From: Telmatospirillum sp.
GTDB lineage: Bacteria > Pseudomonadota > Alphaproteobacteria > Rhodospirillales > Magnetospirillaceae
Length of the DNA stretch: 62,063 nt
Direction: 5' to 3'
Assembly: GCA_031291415.1 (NCBI GenBank)
Contig: JARLJB010000284.1
Location: forward strand, 1-62,063
The notes beneath the pieces were generated by a model. It saw only the letters and a list, made by a program, of their open reading frames with translations. It ran no database searches and was not told the DNA's origin. Below, one piece after another: positions 15,760-25,080 of this stretch (position 1 is its first letter; each line of letters begins with the position of its first letter). The position numbers were made by a program, and so were the translations under genes.

Positions 15760-16370
15760 ACAACGATCTCGACGACAAGCCGCTTGAATGCCTGTCCGAT
15801 CGGACGGCTCTGATCCTTATCGATCTGCAGAAGGCGATCGATGATCCCGTCTGGGCGAAGGTCGGACCGCGCAACAATCCCGATGCCGAGCAGGCGGTTG
15901 TCCGGCTGCTGGCGGCCTGGCGTCGGGCCGGATGGCCGATCTTTCACGTGTGTCACGACTCGACGTCGCCGGTTTCGACCTACCGGCCGGGGCAGCCGGG
16001 GAATGCCTTCAAGCCCGAGGCCATGCCTTTGGCTGGCGAGCCGGTGGTCGCCAAGCACGGCCACAGCGCTTTCGTCGGGACCGATCTTGAAGTTCAGCTG
16101 CGCCGCGCGGCGATCGGCAGCCTGGTGATCGTCGGAGTGATCACCAACAATTCGGTGGAGGCGACCGTCCGCCATGGAGCCGATCTCGGCTTTTCCATCC
16201 TGCTGCCGGAGGACGCCTGTTTCACCTTCGCCCGGTTGGACGGGGCGGGACGGCTGTGGAGCGCCGCCGAGGTGCATGCTCTGAGCTTATCCAATCTCGA
16301 TGGCGGATATTGCCAGGTGACCAGCAGCGCGCGCGTGCTGGCGTCCCTCAACGCCGCTTCCGCGGCGTGA
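15756..16370 (+). CDS. Isochorismatase-fold cysteine hydrolase family protein
   Basis: The 204-residue protein has the family fold: Asp in ALILIDLQKAID near residue 24, catalytic Lys in AKHGHSAFVGTDLE, and a cis-peptide and nucleophile loop VIVGVITNNSVEATVRHG. At the nucleophile position, where amidohydrolases of this family have Cys in TxxCVxxT, the sequence is TNNSVEAT, with Ser instead. EntB-type isochorismatases also lack this Cys, and a sub-branch with NNSVEAT is familiar to me, so catalysis may differ or be absent. Substrate unknown. Coupled to rmuC by an ATGA overlap. Confidence 0.85.
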   Translation: MNNDLDDKPLECLSDRTALILIDLQKAIDDPVWAKVGPRNNPDAEQAVVRLLAAWRRAGWPIFHVCHDSTSPVSTYRPGQPGNAFKPEAMPLAGEPVVAKHGHSAFVGTDLEVQLRRAAIGSLVIVGVITNNSVEATVRHGADLGFSILLPEDACFTFARLDGAGRLWSAAEVHALSLSNLDGGYCQVTSSARVLASLNAASAA

Positions 16371-16390
16371 CGGGCAGAGACGCCCGTCCT

Positions 16391-16512
16391 TCACCCCACC
16401 CCCAACCCCTCCCCATCGAGGGGAGGGGAGCAAAATTGCCGCTCCCCATCAAGCGGAGAGGTAAAAAACTTCAGGCTCCCTCCCCCTTGTGGGGAGGGTT
16501 GGGGTGGGGGGC
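16391..16512. repeat. Pyrimidine/purine-rich intergenic repeat, inverted relative to 24950-25034
   Basis: CACCCCACCCCCAACCCCTC with the palindrome CTCCCC ATCGA GGGGAG, then GCTCCCTCCCCCTTGTGGGG and AGGGTTGGGGTGGGG. The same blocks occur in reverse order and strand at 24950-25034. It occupies the gap between the isochorismatase gene and the convergent secreted-protein gene and could act as a terminator for both. Confidence 0.75.
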
Positions 16513-16529
16513 TCTTTGCGGAAATTCCG

Positions 16530-17069
16530 CTATTTCAACTGCCAGTCGGTGAAGTCGCTGCCGCCGTTGATCGGCATGCGACAGAAGGTCATCTTCCAGG
16601 AATAGGATGTGGCGCGCGGATGCACCATGTCGAAGGTGAAGACGCCATCGCGGATCACCGGGACGCCTTCGGTACTGAACACCTTGGCCGTGGCGTCGAC
16701 GCATTCGGCGGTTTCCGTCGATTCATGCCGCGTGGTCCGCAGGCTCACCTTGTAAGAGGCGTTCTTGTCGTCCGACGACGTTTCGGTGGCTTTGCCCGGC
16801 GTCTCCTCGTCGAGGCGTCCCATGTGCGACTTCACGGCCTTCAAGGCGAGTTCCTTCAGGGCGCCGTTGATCATCCGGTTGCTGGGCGCGTCGTCCGAAT
16901 CGAAATAGGAATCGATGTTCTTCAAGACGGTCTCGACGACTGGAGCGGGAAGACTGACGCGGCGGGCGACATCGCCGATATCGTTGGCCTTCGCTGCGGG
17001 CGCGGCAAGGAGCACTGCGGTGATCGCCAGAGTGGTCAACGAGAGCAGATGTTTGGATTTGAAAGGCAT
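16530..17069 (-). CDS. Secreted protein of unknown function
   Basis: The 179-residue product starts MPFKSKHLLSLTTLAITAVL and has a clear signal peptide ending near AAPAAKA-ND. The mature part has an Asp-rich helix region (DSYFDSDDAPSNR) and two cysteines (AECVDAT and MTFCRMP) that could form a disulfide in the periplasm. I do not recognise a family. The start at 17069 is chosen because it gives the signal peptide; the frame is open 14 codons further. It is convergent with the gene upstream in the window and tandem with arsC. Confidence 0.75.
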   Translation of the reverse strand: MPFKSKHLLSLTTLAITAVLLAAPAAKANDIGDVARRVSLPAPVVETVLKNIDSYFDSDDAPSNRMINGALKELALKAVKSHMGRLDEETPGKATETSSDDKNASYKVSLRTTRHESTETAECVDATAKVFSTEGVPVIRDGVFTFDMVHPRATSYSWKMTFCRMPINGGSDFTDWQLK

Positions 17070-17165
17070 GACATGGCCTCGGTGATGGTGGAGCGGATGA
17101 CAGTCGCGCACATGGAGTTAGGTGTTAGTCGCGGACTGCGTCGCTGTCAATCGAAGGGAGGGGCG

Positions 17166-17504
17166 TCAGAGGATTTCCAGGACCTTTTCGGGGGGGCGGC
17201 CGACGCGGGCCTGCCCGTTCGACACGACGATCGGCCGTTCGATGACGATCGGATGGGCGATCATCTCTGCGATGAGCCGATCTTCCGGCAAGCCGGGATC
17301 GATCCCGTTCTCGGCGGCTTCCTTGCCTCGCAGGATGTCCTTGGCCGGAACGCCGAGCCACGAGAGGATTTGCTTGAGCTCGGCGGCCGAGGGGGGCGTC
17401 TTCAGATATTCGATGACGTCGGGATGGATGCCTTTCGCCTCGATCAGCTTCAATGTGTCGCGCGACTTGCCGCATCTGGGGTTGTGGTAGATGGTGACAG
17501 GCAT
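17166..17504 (-). CDS. arsC: Arsenate reductase (glutaredoxin-linked ArsC family)
   Basis: Reduces arsenate to arsenite with glutathione and glutaredoxin, or belongs to the closely related YfgD branch. The 112 residues have catalytic Cys11 in NPRCGKSRDTL and the C-terminal IVIERPIVVSNGQARVGRPP segment that carries the arsenate-binding arginines. No arsR, arsB or acr3 gene lies nearby, so this is a housekeeping-type copy rather than a resistance operon. It is divergent from mscS, with 61 bases between. Confidence 0.92.
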   Translation of the reverse strand: MPVTIYHNPRCGKSRDTLKLIEAKGIHPDVIEYLKTPPSAAELKQILSWLGVPAKDILRGKEAAENGIDPGLPEDRLIAEMIAHPIVIERPIVVSNGQARVGRPPEKVLEIL

Positions 17505-17565
17505 GAGTCTTTGTTCCTTGCAAAGAACGGGCGATCCCTTTTAAGAGGGACAGGACCCGAAACAA

Positions 17566-19866
17566 ATGTCTTCAAAGAGTAATCGGTTTGCCATGCCCAG
17601 TCCTTGCATACAAGTGACCCGTCGGCTGTGTGCCGTCATTTTTGCCCTGTCCGTTCTGGCGGGGGTAAGTTTCCTGCCGGCCGGCGACGCCATGGCGGCG
17701 GATCAGGCCGCCAACGGAAATGCGACGTCGGCGAACAAAGCCGAGATCGATCATCTGGTGGCCGCCATCGAGGATCCGGTGGCCAGGCAGAAGCTGGTCG
17801 CCGATCTCAAATTGCTGGTCGCCGCCGACAAGGCCGGCCAGGACAACGAAGAACCAAGCCTGCTCGGCATGATTTCGGAAAAAGTCCAGGAGGTCAGCGA
17901 CGATATCCTGGCGGCGGCGACGGTGGTAACCGACGTCGGCCGCATGGGCGACTGGCTGGTGCGCCAGTTCAGCGATGCGCGCCTTCGAGGCCTGTGGGCC
18001 GACATCCTGAGCAAGATGGCGGCGATCATGGGCGGCGGGCTGGTCGCCGAATACCTGGCGAAATTCGCGTTGCGCTCGCCCCGGCGCTGGCTGGAACATC
18101 GGCAGACGGCCAATCGATGGCTGCGGCTGCCGCTGGTCGGCGGGCGCTGGTTGCTCGGGCTGTTGCCGATCGCCGTGTTCATCCTGGCGGTCTTCGCCTT
18201 GCGATCAGTGCCTTTGCTGACACAAACCGGCGACGCCCAGCAGGCGACCTTGACGGTCAACACGGCCTATGTCCTGTCCCGTTTCCTGCTGGTGCTGATC
18301 CAGGCCGTCCTCATGCCGGGAAGCGCCACTATCCGTCTGCTGCCGCTCGGGGACGAAACGGCGACCTATCTCTTCATCTGGGCGCGGCGGCTGACGCTGA
18401 CCGGCGTCTGGGGCTATTTCCTGGTCCAGGCCTTGAAGCTGCTGGGACTTCCAAAAAGCGGATATGGCTTCTCACTGAAAGTCCTGGGACTGGTGCTGGC
18501 GACGCTGCTGGTCATTCTGGTGCTGCAGAACCGGCAGGCGGTTGGCGCCTGGATTCGCAGCCGGGGGGCCAATTCCGGCTTGTCCCGCTCGATCCAGGGG
18601 CTGCGCGACCGTTTGGCCGATGTCTGGCATATCCTGGCCAGTCTCTATATCATCGCGTCCTTCGTCATCTGGGCGCTGCAGGTCAAGGGCGGGTTCGATT
18701 TTATCGTTCGGGCTTCGCTGCTGACGTTGTTCATCCTGGTCATCGCCAATGTTCTGGCCGGTTTTCTGGCGCGGCTGGTCGAGCGGGCCTTTTCGATCGC
18801 CGAGGACCTGAAGCAACAGTTTCCTGAGCTCGAGTTGCGGGCCAACCGCTATCTGGCGATCATGCACAATATGGTCCGGGTCGTGGTGGTCATCATCACG
18901 TTGCTGGCACTTGCCCAGGCCTGGGGCGCCAACACCCTGGCCTGGCTGACGTCGGATCTCGGACGACAACTGATTTCCAGCGTCGTGTCGATCGTCGCGG
19001 TGCTGATTGGGGCTCTGATCCTTTGGGAACTGGTCAACGCCTCGATCGAACGCTACCTGGTCCGCACCGACGCGGAGGGCAACGCCATCGAGCGGGGTGC
19101 CCGGGCGCGGACCTTGCTGCCTTTGCTGCGCAATGTGGTGATGGTTGTGCTGATCGTTGTCGTCACCCTCATCGTCCTCAGCGAACTGGGGGTCAATATC
19201 GCGCCGTTGCTGGCCGGTGCCGGGGTGGTCGGCGTGGCGATCGGCTTCGGATCGCAGAAACTGGTGCAAGACGTGATCACCGGTGCCTTCATCCTGTTCG
19301 AGAACACCATTGCCGTCGGCGAGGTGGTGAAGATCGGCGATCATACCGGCTCGGTCGAGGGCATGACGATCCGCACGCTAAGGCTTCGCGACGCCACCGG
19401 GCAGGTTCACACCGTGCCCTTCAGCAATGTCGCGACCGTCATCAACCTGAGCCGGGATTTCGGCTATCACGTCTTCGAGATCGGCGTTTCCTACCGCGAG
19501 GATATCGATCAGGTGATATCCGTGATCCGGCAATTGGGAGAGGAAATGCGGCAGGACGGCGACATCGGCTTCAATATCATCGAGCCGATGGAGGTCTTCG
19601 GGCTCGACAAGTTCACTGATTCGGCCGTCATTGTGAGCGGGCGCCTCAAGACCTTGCCGGGAAAGCAATGGATGGTCGGTCGGGAATTCAATCGCCGGCT
19701 GAAGAATCGCTTCGACGCCTTGGATATCTGCATTCCCTATCCGACCACCACGCTCTATTTCGGCGAGGACCGGGACGGCAAGGCCCCCCCGGTCCATGTT
19801 CAAATGACAGGCGATGCCAAGGCGGAGGTGGCAACAACCCCGGCTTCGTCCGTCACGCCGCCCTGA
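17566..19866 (+). CDS. MscS-family mechanosensitive channel
   Basis: A large channel that releases solutes on hypo-osmotic shock. The 766 residues comprise a signal-like N-terminus (to about residue 45, ending AMAA), a periplasmic segment, about nine to eleven membrane helices between residues 165 and 570, the pore-lining TM3 and beta domain ([20 protein letters not shown], then [20 protein letters not shown]) and the C-terminal cytoplasmic cage. Its size places it with the YbdG/YnaI-to-MscK range rather than small MscS. A second possible start is Met10. Its last 14 bases overlap the end of the convergent chemoreceptor gene. Confidence 0.93.
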   Translation: MSSKSNRFAMPSPCIQVTRRLCAVIFALSVLAGVSFLPAGDAMAADQAANGNATSANKAEIDHLVAAIEDPVARQKLVADLKLLVAADKAGQDNEEPSLLGMISEKVQEVSDDILAAATVVTDVGRMGDWLVRQFSDARLRGLWADILSKMAAIMGGGLVAEYLAKFALRSPRRWLEHRQTANRWLRLPLVGGRWLLGLLPIAVFILAVFALRSVPLLTQTGDAQQATLTVNTAYVLSRFLLVLIQAVLMPGSATIRLLPLGDETATYLFIWARRLTLTGVWGYFLVQALKLLGLPKSGYGFSLKVLGLVLATLLVILVLQNRQAVGAWIRSRGANSGLSRSIQGLRDRLADVWHILASLYIIASFVIWALQVKGGFDFIVRASLLTLFILVIANVLAGFLARLVERAFSIAEDLKQQFPELELRANRYLAIMHNMVRVVVVIITLLALAQAWGANTLAWLTSDLGRQLISSVVSIVAVLIGALILWELVNASIERYLVRTDAEGNAIERGARARTLLPLLRNVVMVVLIVVVTLIVLSELGVNIAPLLAGAGVVGVAIGFGSQKLVQDVITGAFILFENTIAVGEVVKIGDHTGSVEGMTIRTLRLRDATGQVHTVPFSNVATVINLSRDFGYHVFEIGVSYREDIDQVISVIRQLGEEMRQDGDIGFNIIEPMEVFGLDKFTDSAVIVSGRLKTLPGKQWMVGREFNRRLKNRFDALDICIPYPTTTLYFGEDRDGKAPPVHVQMTGDAKAEVATTPASSVTPP

Positions 19867-21856
19867 TGCCGTCGAGGAAGGACTGGATGGCCTTTTCCAG
19901 GCTGTCGGCCTGTCGGGACAGCGTGTCGGAGGTGTTGGAGACTTCCGAGGCATGCTCTCCCGTTTCCGCAGCTGCCTCTATAACTCCCGTGATATTGCTG
20001 GAAACGTCCGCCGTTCCCGAGGCTGCCTGTTGAACGTTGCGGGCGATTTCCGCCGTCGCGCCGCTTTGCTGATCGACAGCCGACGCGGTTGACGAGGCAA
20101 TCGTGTTGATCTCCGAGATCACCGCCTCGATTCCCTTGATTGCCGCGACCGCTCCTTTCGTTTCGGATTGGATGGAGGCGATCTGCGAGGCGATTTCATC
20201 GGTGGCATGGGCCGTTTGACCGGCCAGACTCTTGACCTCGGAGGCGACAACCGCGAAGCCCTTGCCGGCATCGCCGGCGCGGGAGGCTTCGATGGTGGCA
20301 TTCAAGGCCAGCAGGTTGGTCTGCGAGGCGATGCCGTTGATCAGCGCCACCACCTCGCCGATTCGGTCGGCCGCCCGTGACAGCCCCTCGATCGTCGCGT
20401 TGGTTTCGGCTGCCTGCGCTGCTGCCCGGGCCGCGATCGAGGCGGAATCCTGGGCCTGCCGGCCGATTTCGCGGATCGACGCGGCCAGTTCCTCGGCGGC
20501 CGAGGCGACTGTCTGGACATTGACCGATGCCTCTTCCGACGCCGCGGCGACGGCGGTCGAACGCGATGTCGTGCGGTCTGCCGCGCCAGACAGGCTGGTG
20601 GCGGTTTCACGCATTGACAGCGCCGAGTCGGAGACCGCATCGATAATGCTCTTGATGCTTTCCTCCAGCTGGACGGCCATCTCACTGAGCGCCGCTTTGC
20701 GGTCCTGTTCGGCTTTGGCCGCCGCCTGCGTCCGTTCGGCTTCGACGCTCTTGATCCGCACGGCATTGGCTTTGAACACCTCGACGGCCCGGGCCATGTC
20801 GCCGATCTGATCGCGTCGGCCGGTATCGGGAATGGCCAGCGACAGGTCACCCGCCGCCAGACCCGACATAACCCTGGTGATTCCGACGATCAGGGTGGTG
20901 ATGCTGTAGCTGACCAAGGTCGAAAGAATGATGGCGAGCAGCGTCGCCCCGACGGCCATGGAAATTCCCGACGTGAGGACATGGTCGGCTGCCGTCAGCG
21001 TGCCGGTGATGCCGTCTGTGCGGGACTTTGCATATTCATTTCTCAAATTCTCGGCATCCTTGCCGAGCTTGGTGCCCGAAGCGACGACTTTGGCGAAATC
21101 GCTTTCCACCGCCGCGCTTGACGACAACAGGCTGTCGGTCGCCGCCAGCAGCTTTTCGATCTGCTGAGGCAGCGCGTTCAACAATGCCGCGTGGCCGCCG
21201 CCATTGGGGACGGCGGCTTTGACGACCGCGAATTCGCGGCCGATGCGGCCCTTTTCCATGTCGATGATATCGAAGTCGCCTGACGACTGTGTCGTCGCAA
21301 AATGGAAGGCGGCGACGGTCAGTGCCTGAACATTCTGATTGAGGCGCAGCGCCGCCGGGGCGGCGGGGTCGGCGGCGGTCGTCAGGTCACTGGCCAATGT
21401 CACCGTGATATTGGTCATCCGGGTGGCGTTTGCGGTCAGCGCCGAGAGGGCTGCCTGGCGTTGTTTCACATTGTCGACCAGGGCGTCGAAATCGGTGCGG
21501 TAGGCGGTGAAGCCGGCTTGCAGAGTCTGGGCGCGGGGGCCCATGACCTCGGCCAGTTTCTCGGTTCTCTTCTTCGTCGTCTCGAAACCGGTGCGCGCCG
21601 CCAACAGGTCCGATGCCGTCATGGTCCGTAGATAGGCCGTGACCAGACGCCGGATGTCGAGCACGCCGGTCGAGAAATCGATCACCGCGTCGGATGCCGC
21701 CGACGCGGTTTCCAGGCTGTTCACATTGTCGCGAATTTGCCGGGTACTGGTGGAAGAGATGATGGCCGTGACAATCATCAGCAGGACCACCATCGTGAAG
21801 CCGCCGATGATTCTGCCGCGCAAGCTGATGGCGGCGAATGTCGATCCGATGGACAT
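19853..21856 (-). CDS. Methyl-accepting chemotaxis protein
   Basis: A 667-residue transmembrane chemoreceptor. TM1 is at about residues 14-35, a mostly helical periplasmic domain of about 270 residues follows (length and helical look fit an HBM-type sensor, inferred), TM2 lies near residues 305-330, then a HAMP domain and a signalling domain with the conserved hairpin tip [20 protein letters not shown] and [18 protein letters not shown]. The start at 21856 has a strong ribosome site (AAGGAG). It begins 10 bases after the TRAP-type binding protein gene, so the two are one operon and the binding protein may present its ligand to this receptor. Confidence 0.95.
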   Translation of the reverse strand: MSIGSTFAAISLRGRIIGGFTMVVLLMIVTAIISSTSTRQIRDNVNSLETASAASDAVIDFSTGVLDIRRLVTAYLRTMTASDLLAARTGFETTKKRTEKLAEVMGPRAQTLQAGFTAYRTDFDALVDNVKQRQAALSALTANATRMTNITVTLASDLTTAADPAAPAALRLNQNVQALTVAAFHFATTQSSGDFDIIDMEKGRIGREFAVVKAAVPNGGGHAALLNALPQQIEKLLAATDSLLSSSAAVESDFAKVVASGTKLGKDAENLRNEYAKSRTDGITGTLTAADHVLTSGISMAVGATLLAIILSTLVSYSITTLIVGITRVMSGLAAGDLSLAIPDTGRRDQIGDMARAVEVFKANAVRIKSVEAERTQAAAKAEQDRKAALSEMAVQLEESIKSIIDAVSDSALSMRETATSLSGAADRTTSRSTAVAAASEEASVNVQTVASAAEELAASIREIGRQAQDSASIAARAAAQAAETNATIEGLSRAADRIGEVVALINGIASQTNLLALNATIEASRAGDAGKGFAVVASEVKSLAGQTAHATDEIASQIASIQSETKGAVAAIKGIEAVISEINTIASSTASAVDQQSGATAEIARNVQQAASGTADVSSNITGVIEAAAETGEHASEVSNTSDTLSRQADSLEKAIQSFLDGIRAA

Positions 21857-21866
21857 GTCCGTCTCC

Positions 21867-22856
21867 TTATTGTCCGAAGGCGCGGATAGCGTCGATGTGG
21901 TCCTTGCCGAAGCGTTTCTCGAAGTCGCCAGCCACCTTGGCCATGGCGTCGGCGAAAGCCACGCGGTCGACATCGCTGACGACCGTCATGCCGCGGTTGC
22001 GCAGTTCATCGATGCCGGCTTTTTCCGAACGGTCGGCGGCATCGCGAGAGGCCTTCGCCCCGAGAACGGCCGCCTGCCCGAGCGCCGACTGATCCTCGGG
22101 CGACAGTCGTTCGAAGACATGCTTGCCGATGAGAATAAGGCCCGGCGAGTAGACGTGACCGGTGAGGTTGAGATAGCGCTGCACGCGATCGAAATTTCCC
22201 GACAAAATGACGCCGATCGGGTTCTCCTCGGCCTGGAAGCTTCCGGAGGCGAGAGCCGGGTAAAGGTCGGGAAAGGCCAAAGCCTGAGCGTCGGCGCCGA
22301 AGGCCTTGAAGCCGGCGACCATGACTTCCGATTGCGGGACTCTGATCTTGATGCCCGACAAGTCTCCCGGTTTGCGGACTGCCGTGTTGGCCGTTGTGAC
22401 ATGCCGAAGACCGTTTTCGCCCCAGGCCAGGCCGATGATTCCGTGGCTCTCCAATTGGAGGAGCGACTGCTTGCCGATGTCGCTGTCGAGAACGGCCCGC
22501 GCATGAGCGACATCGCGGAACAGGAAAGGAATATCGAAAATGCCGATACTGGGCTCGATGCCATTGATCACCGAGCTTGATGGGAAGGCCATGTCAAGGG
22601 CGCCCAACGCAATGTCCTGCACCATTTCGAGTTCGCCGCCGGCCTCACCGTTGGGGTAGAGTTCGATGCGGATGCGCCCGTTCGTGGCCAGTTCCGCCTG
22701 TCGGGCGAATTCGACGGCGCCAGCTCCCATCTGGGCGGCGCGGGAGTTCGTGAACCCCATCCGCAGGACCGTTTGCGGGGCGGCGACGGCGGCGCGACCC
22801 GTCGCCGCAACGACAGCCATGGCCACGCTGGCAAGAAGAAGTTCTCTTCGACGCAT
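21867..22856 (-). CDS. TRAP-type periplasmic solute-binding protein (DctP family), no transporter genes adjacent
   Basis: The 329-residue product starts [20 protein letters not shown], a signal peptide with a strong ribosome site (GGAGGAGG). The mature protein has the DctP features: [19 protein letters not shown], a [20 protein letters not shown] segment, the central [16 protein letters not shown] with the carboxylate-binding Arg, and the long helix near the C-terminus. The membrane subunits DctQ and DctM are not next to it; instead a chemoreceptor follows 10 bases later. It may work as a sensor subunit rather than for transport. Ligand unknown, probably an organic acid. Confidence 0.93.
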   Translation of the reverse strand: MRRRELLLASVAMAVVAATGRAAVAAPQTVLRMGFTNSRAAQMGAGAVEFARQAELATNGRIRIELYPNGEAGGELEMVQDIALGALDMAFPSSSVINGIEPSIGIFDIPFLFRDVAHARAVLDSDIGKQSLLQLESHGIIGLAWGENGLRHVTTANTAVRKPGDLSGIKIRVPQSEVMVAGFKAFGADAQALAFPDLYPALASGSFQAEENPIGVILSGNFDRVQRYLNLTGHVYSPGLILIGKHVFERLSPEDQSALGQAAVLGAKASRDAADRSEKAGIDELRNRGMTVVSDVDRVAFADAMAKVAGDFEKRFGKDHIDAIRAFGQ

Positions 22857-23195
22857 GGTTCCTCCTCCGATTATTGACGAGGGTTTGTCCACAGACCAAC
22901 AAAAAGCCAGTTGGAATGAGTGTCCTCTGTCATTTTCTAGTTATTGTATCAAGACAAAGTTAATTTTTCACGAAAAAACAAAGACTGTTATGGTGGATGC
23001 CCGTTCCAACAACGTTGTCTATAAGTAAAAATTCCCATACAAAAACAATTTATCATCTTGCAGATAAGGTAATGATTATTCGTATGCTGATTGCAAACTG
23101 GATGCGGCGAGAACCTTTAATGGATGTTGTTTGTTCGAAAAATTCAATCAATAGTATGTTCTCTAACATTCACTGATCCTGGGCCGGTGAGGCAA

Positions 23196-23209
23196 TTGAC
23201 CATCGTCAA
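23196..23209 (+). promoter_or_regulatory. FNR/Dnr-type box upstream of hcp
   Basis: TTGAC CATC GTCAA is a perfect dyad fitting TTGAY-N4-RTCAA. A -10-like CATAGT lies at 23236-23241, so the box centre falls about 41-45 bases before the likely transcript start, the class II activator position. It is 61 bases before the hcp ATG. The remaining intergenic sequence 22857-23195 is AT-rich and probably also holds the dctP promoter. Confidence 0.75.
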
Positions 23210-23270
23210 AGACGCCATCAGCCGTCTGTCTTACCCATAGTGGCATTGTGGTCAGGACAGGGATTCAAAG

Positions 23271-24905
23271 ATGTTTTGCTATCAATGCGAGCAGACCGCG
23301 CGTGGCACCGGTTGCGTCGATCGGGGTACTTGCGGCAAGACCGAGGATGTGGCGGCTCTGCAGGATCTGTTGCTGCGCCAGGCCATGGGCGTGGCAATTG
23401 CCTTAAGGCGGGCATCGGTGTCGGCCGAGGCGCGGGCACCTTTCGATCAATTCGTCGAGGAAGCGTTGTTCACCACCGTGACCAACGTCAACTTCGACGC
23501 CGACCGGATGGAGACGCTGATTCATGAAGGCGCCGAGGCTTTGGCCGCCGTCCGTCGGTTTGTCGCCCTGGCCGGCCGGAGCGGCGAGCTCTTCGGTCCG
23601 GCCCTCGGTGAGGGGCATGCCAGCCGTCAGGACATGCTGCTGGCCGCCGCCGAGATCGGCATTGCCGTCCGCAACCGGGCGTTAGGTGCCGATGTCGTCG
23701 GCCTTCAGGAATTACTGACCTATGGCATCAAGGGAATGGCGGCCTATGCCCACCATGCGCGGGTCCTTGGGCGCACCTCGGACAAGGTGACGGATTTCCT
23801 GCATGAGGCATTGGAAGCGCTTGCCAGGCCGGTGACGGAGATGGCCGACCTGTTGGCGCTTAACCTTCGCTGCGGCGAAGCATCGCTTGAGGTGTTGGCG
23901 TTGCTGGACGGAGCCAATACCGGAGCAATGGGGCATCCGGTCCCGACGTCCGTGTTGATGGGCCATAAACCCGGCAAGGCAATTATGGTTTCCGGTCACG
24001 ACCTCGGCGATCTTGCCCAGCTTCTTGAACAAACGGCCGGGCTTGGCATCAATGTTTACACCCATGGCGAAATGCTTCCGGCGCACGGTTATCCGGAACT
24101 CAACAAGCATAAACATCTGGTCGGGCATTTCGGCGGCGCCTGGCAAGACCAGATGAAAGACTTCGCGGTCTTTCCCGGGGCGATTTTGATGACCACCAAT
24201 TGCCTGATGCCGCCGCGCGAGAGCTATGCCGGCCGGTTGTTCACCAGCGGCGTGGTCGCCTCAAGCAACATCCCGCATATCGCCAATCATCGTTTCGACG
24301 CGGTGATCGCCGCCGCATTGGCCGCACCGGGTTTCACCGATGCCTCGGAAGATCGCCGACACTTGGTGGGATTTGGACATAACGCGGTTCTCGGCGTTGC
24401 CGACCAGGTCGTTGCCGCGGTCAAGAGCGGCGCTCTGAAACATTTCGTGCTGATCGGCGGCTGCGACGCGGCGACCAGCGGGCGTGACTACTATTCCCGG
24501 CTGGCCGCCAAGTTGCCCAACGATTGGGCGGTGTTGACGCTGGGGTGCGGGAAGTTCCGGGTCCTCGGCAATGTCGAGGGAAGCATCGGCGACTTGCCCA
24601 GGTTGTTGGACATGGGACAGTGCAACGACGCCTATTCGGCCATCAAGGTGGCCGGCGCTTTGGCCGAGGCGTTCGGTGTCGGCGTCAACGATCTTCCGCT
24701 GTCGCTGGTTCTCTCCTGGTTCGAACAAAAGGCGGTGACCGTTCTCCTGGCGCTGCTGCACCTTGGTATCCGCAATATTCGCATCGGACCACGTCTTCCG
24801 GCGTTCATCACACCGGCGATCCTTCAGGTTCTGGTCGACAAATTCAATGTGATGCCGATCGGCGACGTCGAAAGCGATATCGCCGCCATGGCGAACGCCG
24901 CCTGA
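23271..24905 (+). CDS. hcp: Hybrid cluster protein (hydroxylamine/NO reductase), class I Cys spacing
   Basis: Iron-sulfur-oxo protein that reduces nitric oxide or hydroxylamine under anaerobic nitrosative stress. The 544 residues begin MFCYQCEQTARGTGC. The N-terminal cysteines are C3, C6, C15 and C21, spacing C-X2-C-X8-C-X5-C, as in class I proteins of strict anaerobes ([4Fe-4S]) rather than the X11/X6 spacing of E. coli Hcp. Hybrid-cluster ligands are seen in GGCDAATSGR, TLGCGKFR and VLSWFEQKAV. No hcr reductase gene is adjacent. Ribosome site CAGGG precedes the ATG. An FNR-type box lies upstream. Confidence 0.96.
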   Translation: MFCYQCEQTARGTGCVDRGTCGKTEDVAALQDLLLRQAMGVAIALRRASVSAEARAPFDQFVEEALFTTVTNVNFDADRMETLIHEGAEALAAVRRFVALAGRSGELFGPALGEGHASRQDMLLAAAEIGIAVRNRALGADVVGLQELLTYGIKGMAAYAHHARVLGRTSDKVTDFLHEALEALARPVTEMADLLALNLRCGEASLEVLALLDGANTGAMGHPVPTSVLMGHKPGKAIMVSGHDLGDLAQLLEQTAGLGINVYTHGEMLPAHGYPELNKHKHLVGHFGGAWQDQMKDFAVFPGAILMTTNCLMPPRESYAGRLFTSGVVASSNIPHIANHRFDAVIAAALAAPGFTDASEDRRHLVGFGHNAVLGVADQVVAAVKSGALKHFVLIGGCDAATSGRDYYSRLAAKLPNDWAVLTLGCGKFRVLGNVEGSIGDLPRLLDMGQCNDAYSAIKVAGALAEAFGVGVNDLPLSLVLSWFEQKAVTVLLALLHLGIRNIRIGPRLPAFITPAILQVLVDKFNVMPIGDVESDIAAMANAA

Positions 24906-24914
24906 CAAAGAAGA

Positions 24915-24940
24915 GCCGGAAGGGCAGACGCCCTTCCGGC
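24915..24940 (+). terminator. Hairpin after hcp
   Basis: GCCGGAAGGG CAGACG CCCTTCCGGC is a perfect 10-bp stem starting 10 bases after the hcp stop. It lacks a strong T-run, so termination is likely but not certain. Confidence 0.65.
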
Positions 24941-24949
24941 CATCAATTC

Positions 24950-25034
24950 CCCCACCCCAGCCCTCCCCACAAGGGGGAGGGAGCCGTCGCTTCTAAGCCC
25001 CTCCCCTTGATGGGGAGGGGTTGGGGTGGGGTGG
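24950..25034. repeat. Pyrimidine/purine-rich intergenic repeat, partner of 16391-16512
   Basis: CCCACCCCAGCCCTCCCCAC, AAGGGGGAGGGAGCC, then CCCCTCCCC TTGAT GGGGAGGGG and TTGGGGTGGGG. It lies between the convergent hcp and GGDEF-EAL genes, as its partner also lies between convergent genes. Confidence 0.75.
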
Positions 25035-25080
25035 AGTAGTTCGGAATCATCCGGCTCTATCTCAATAAAGTCATCGCGCT

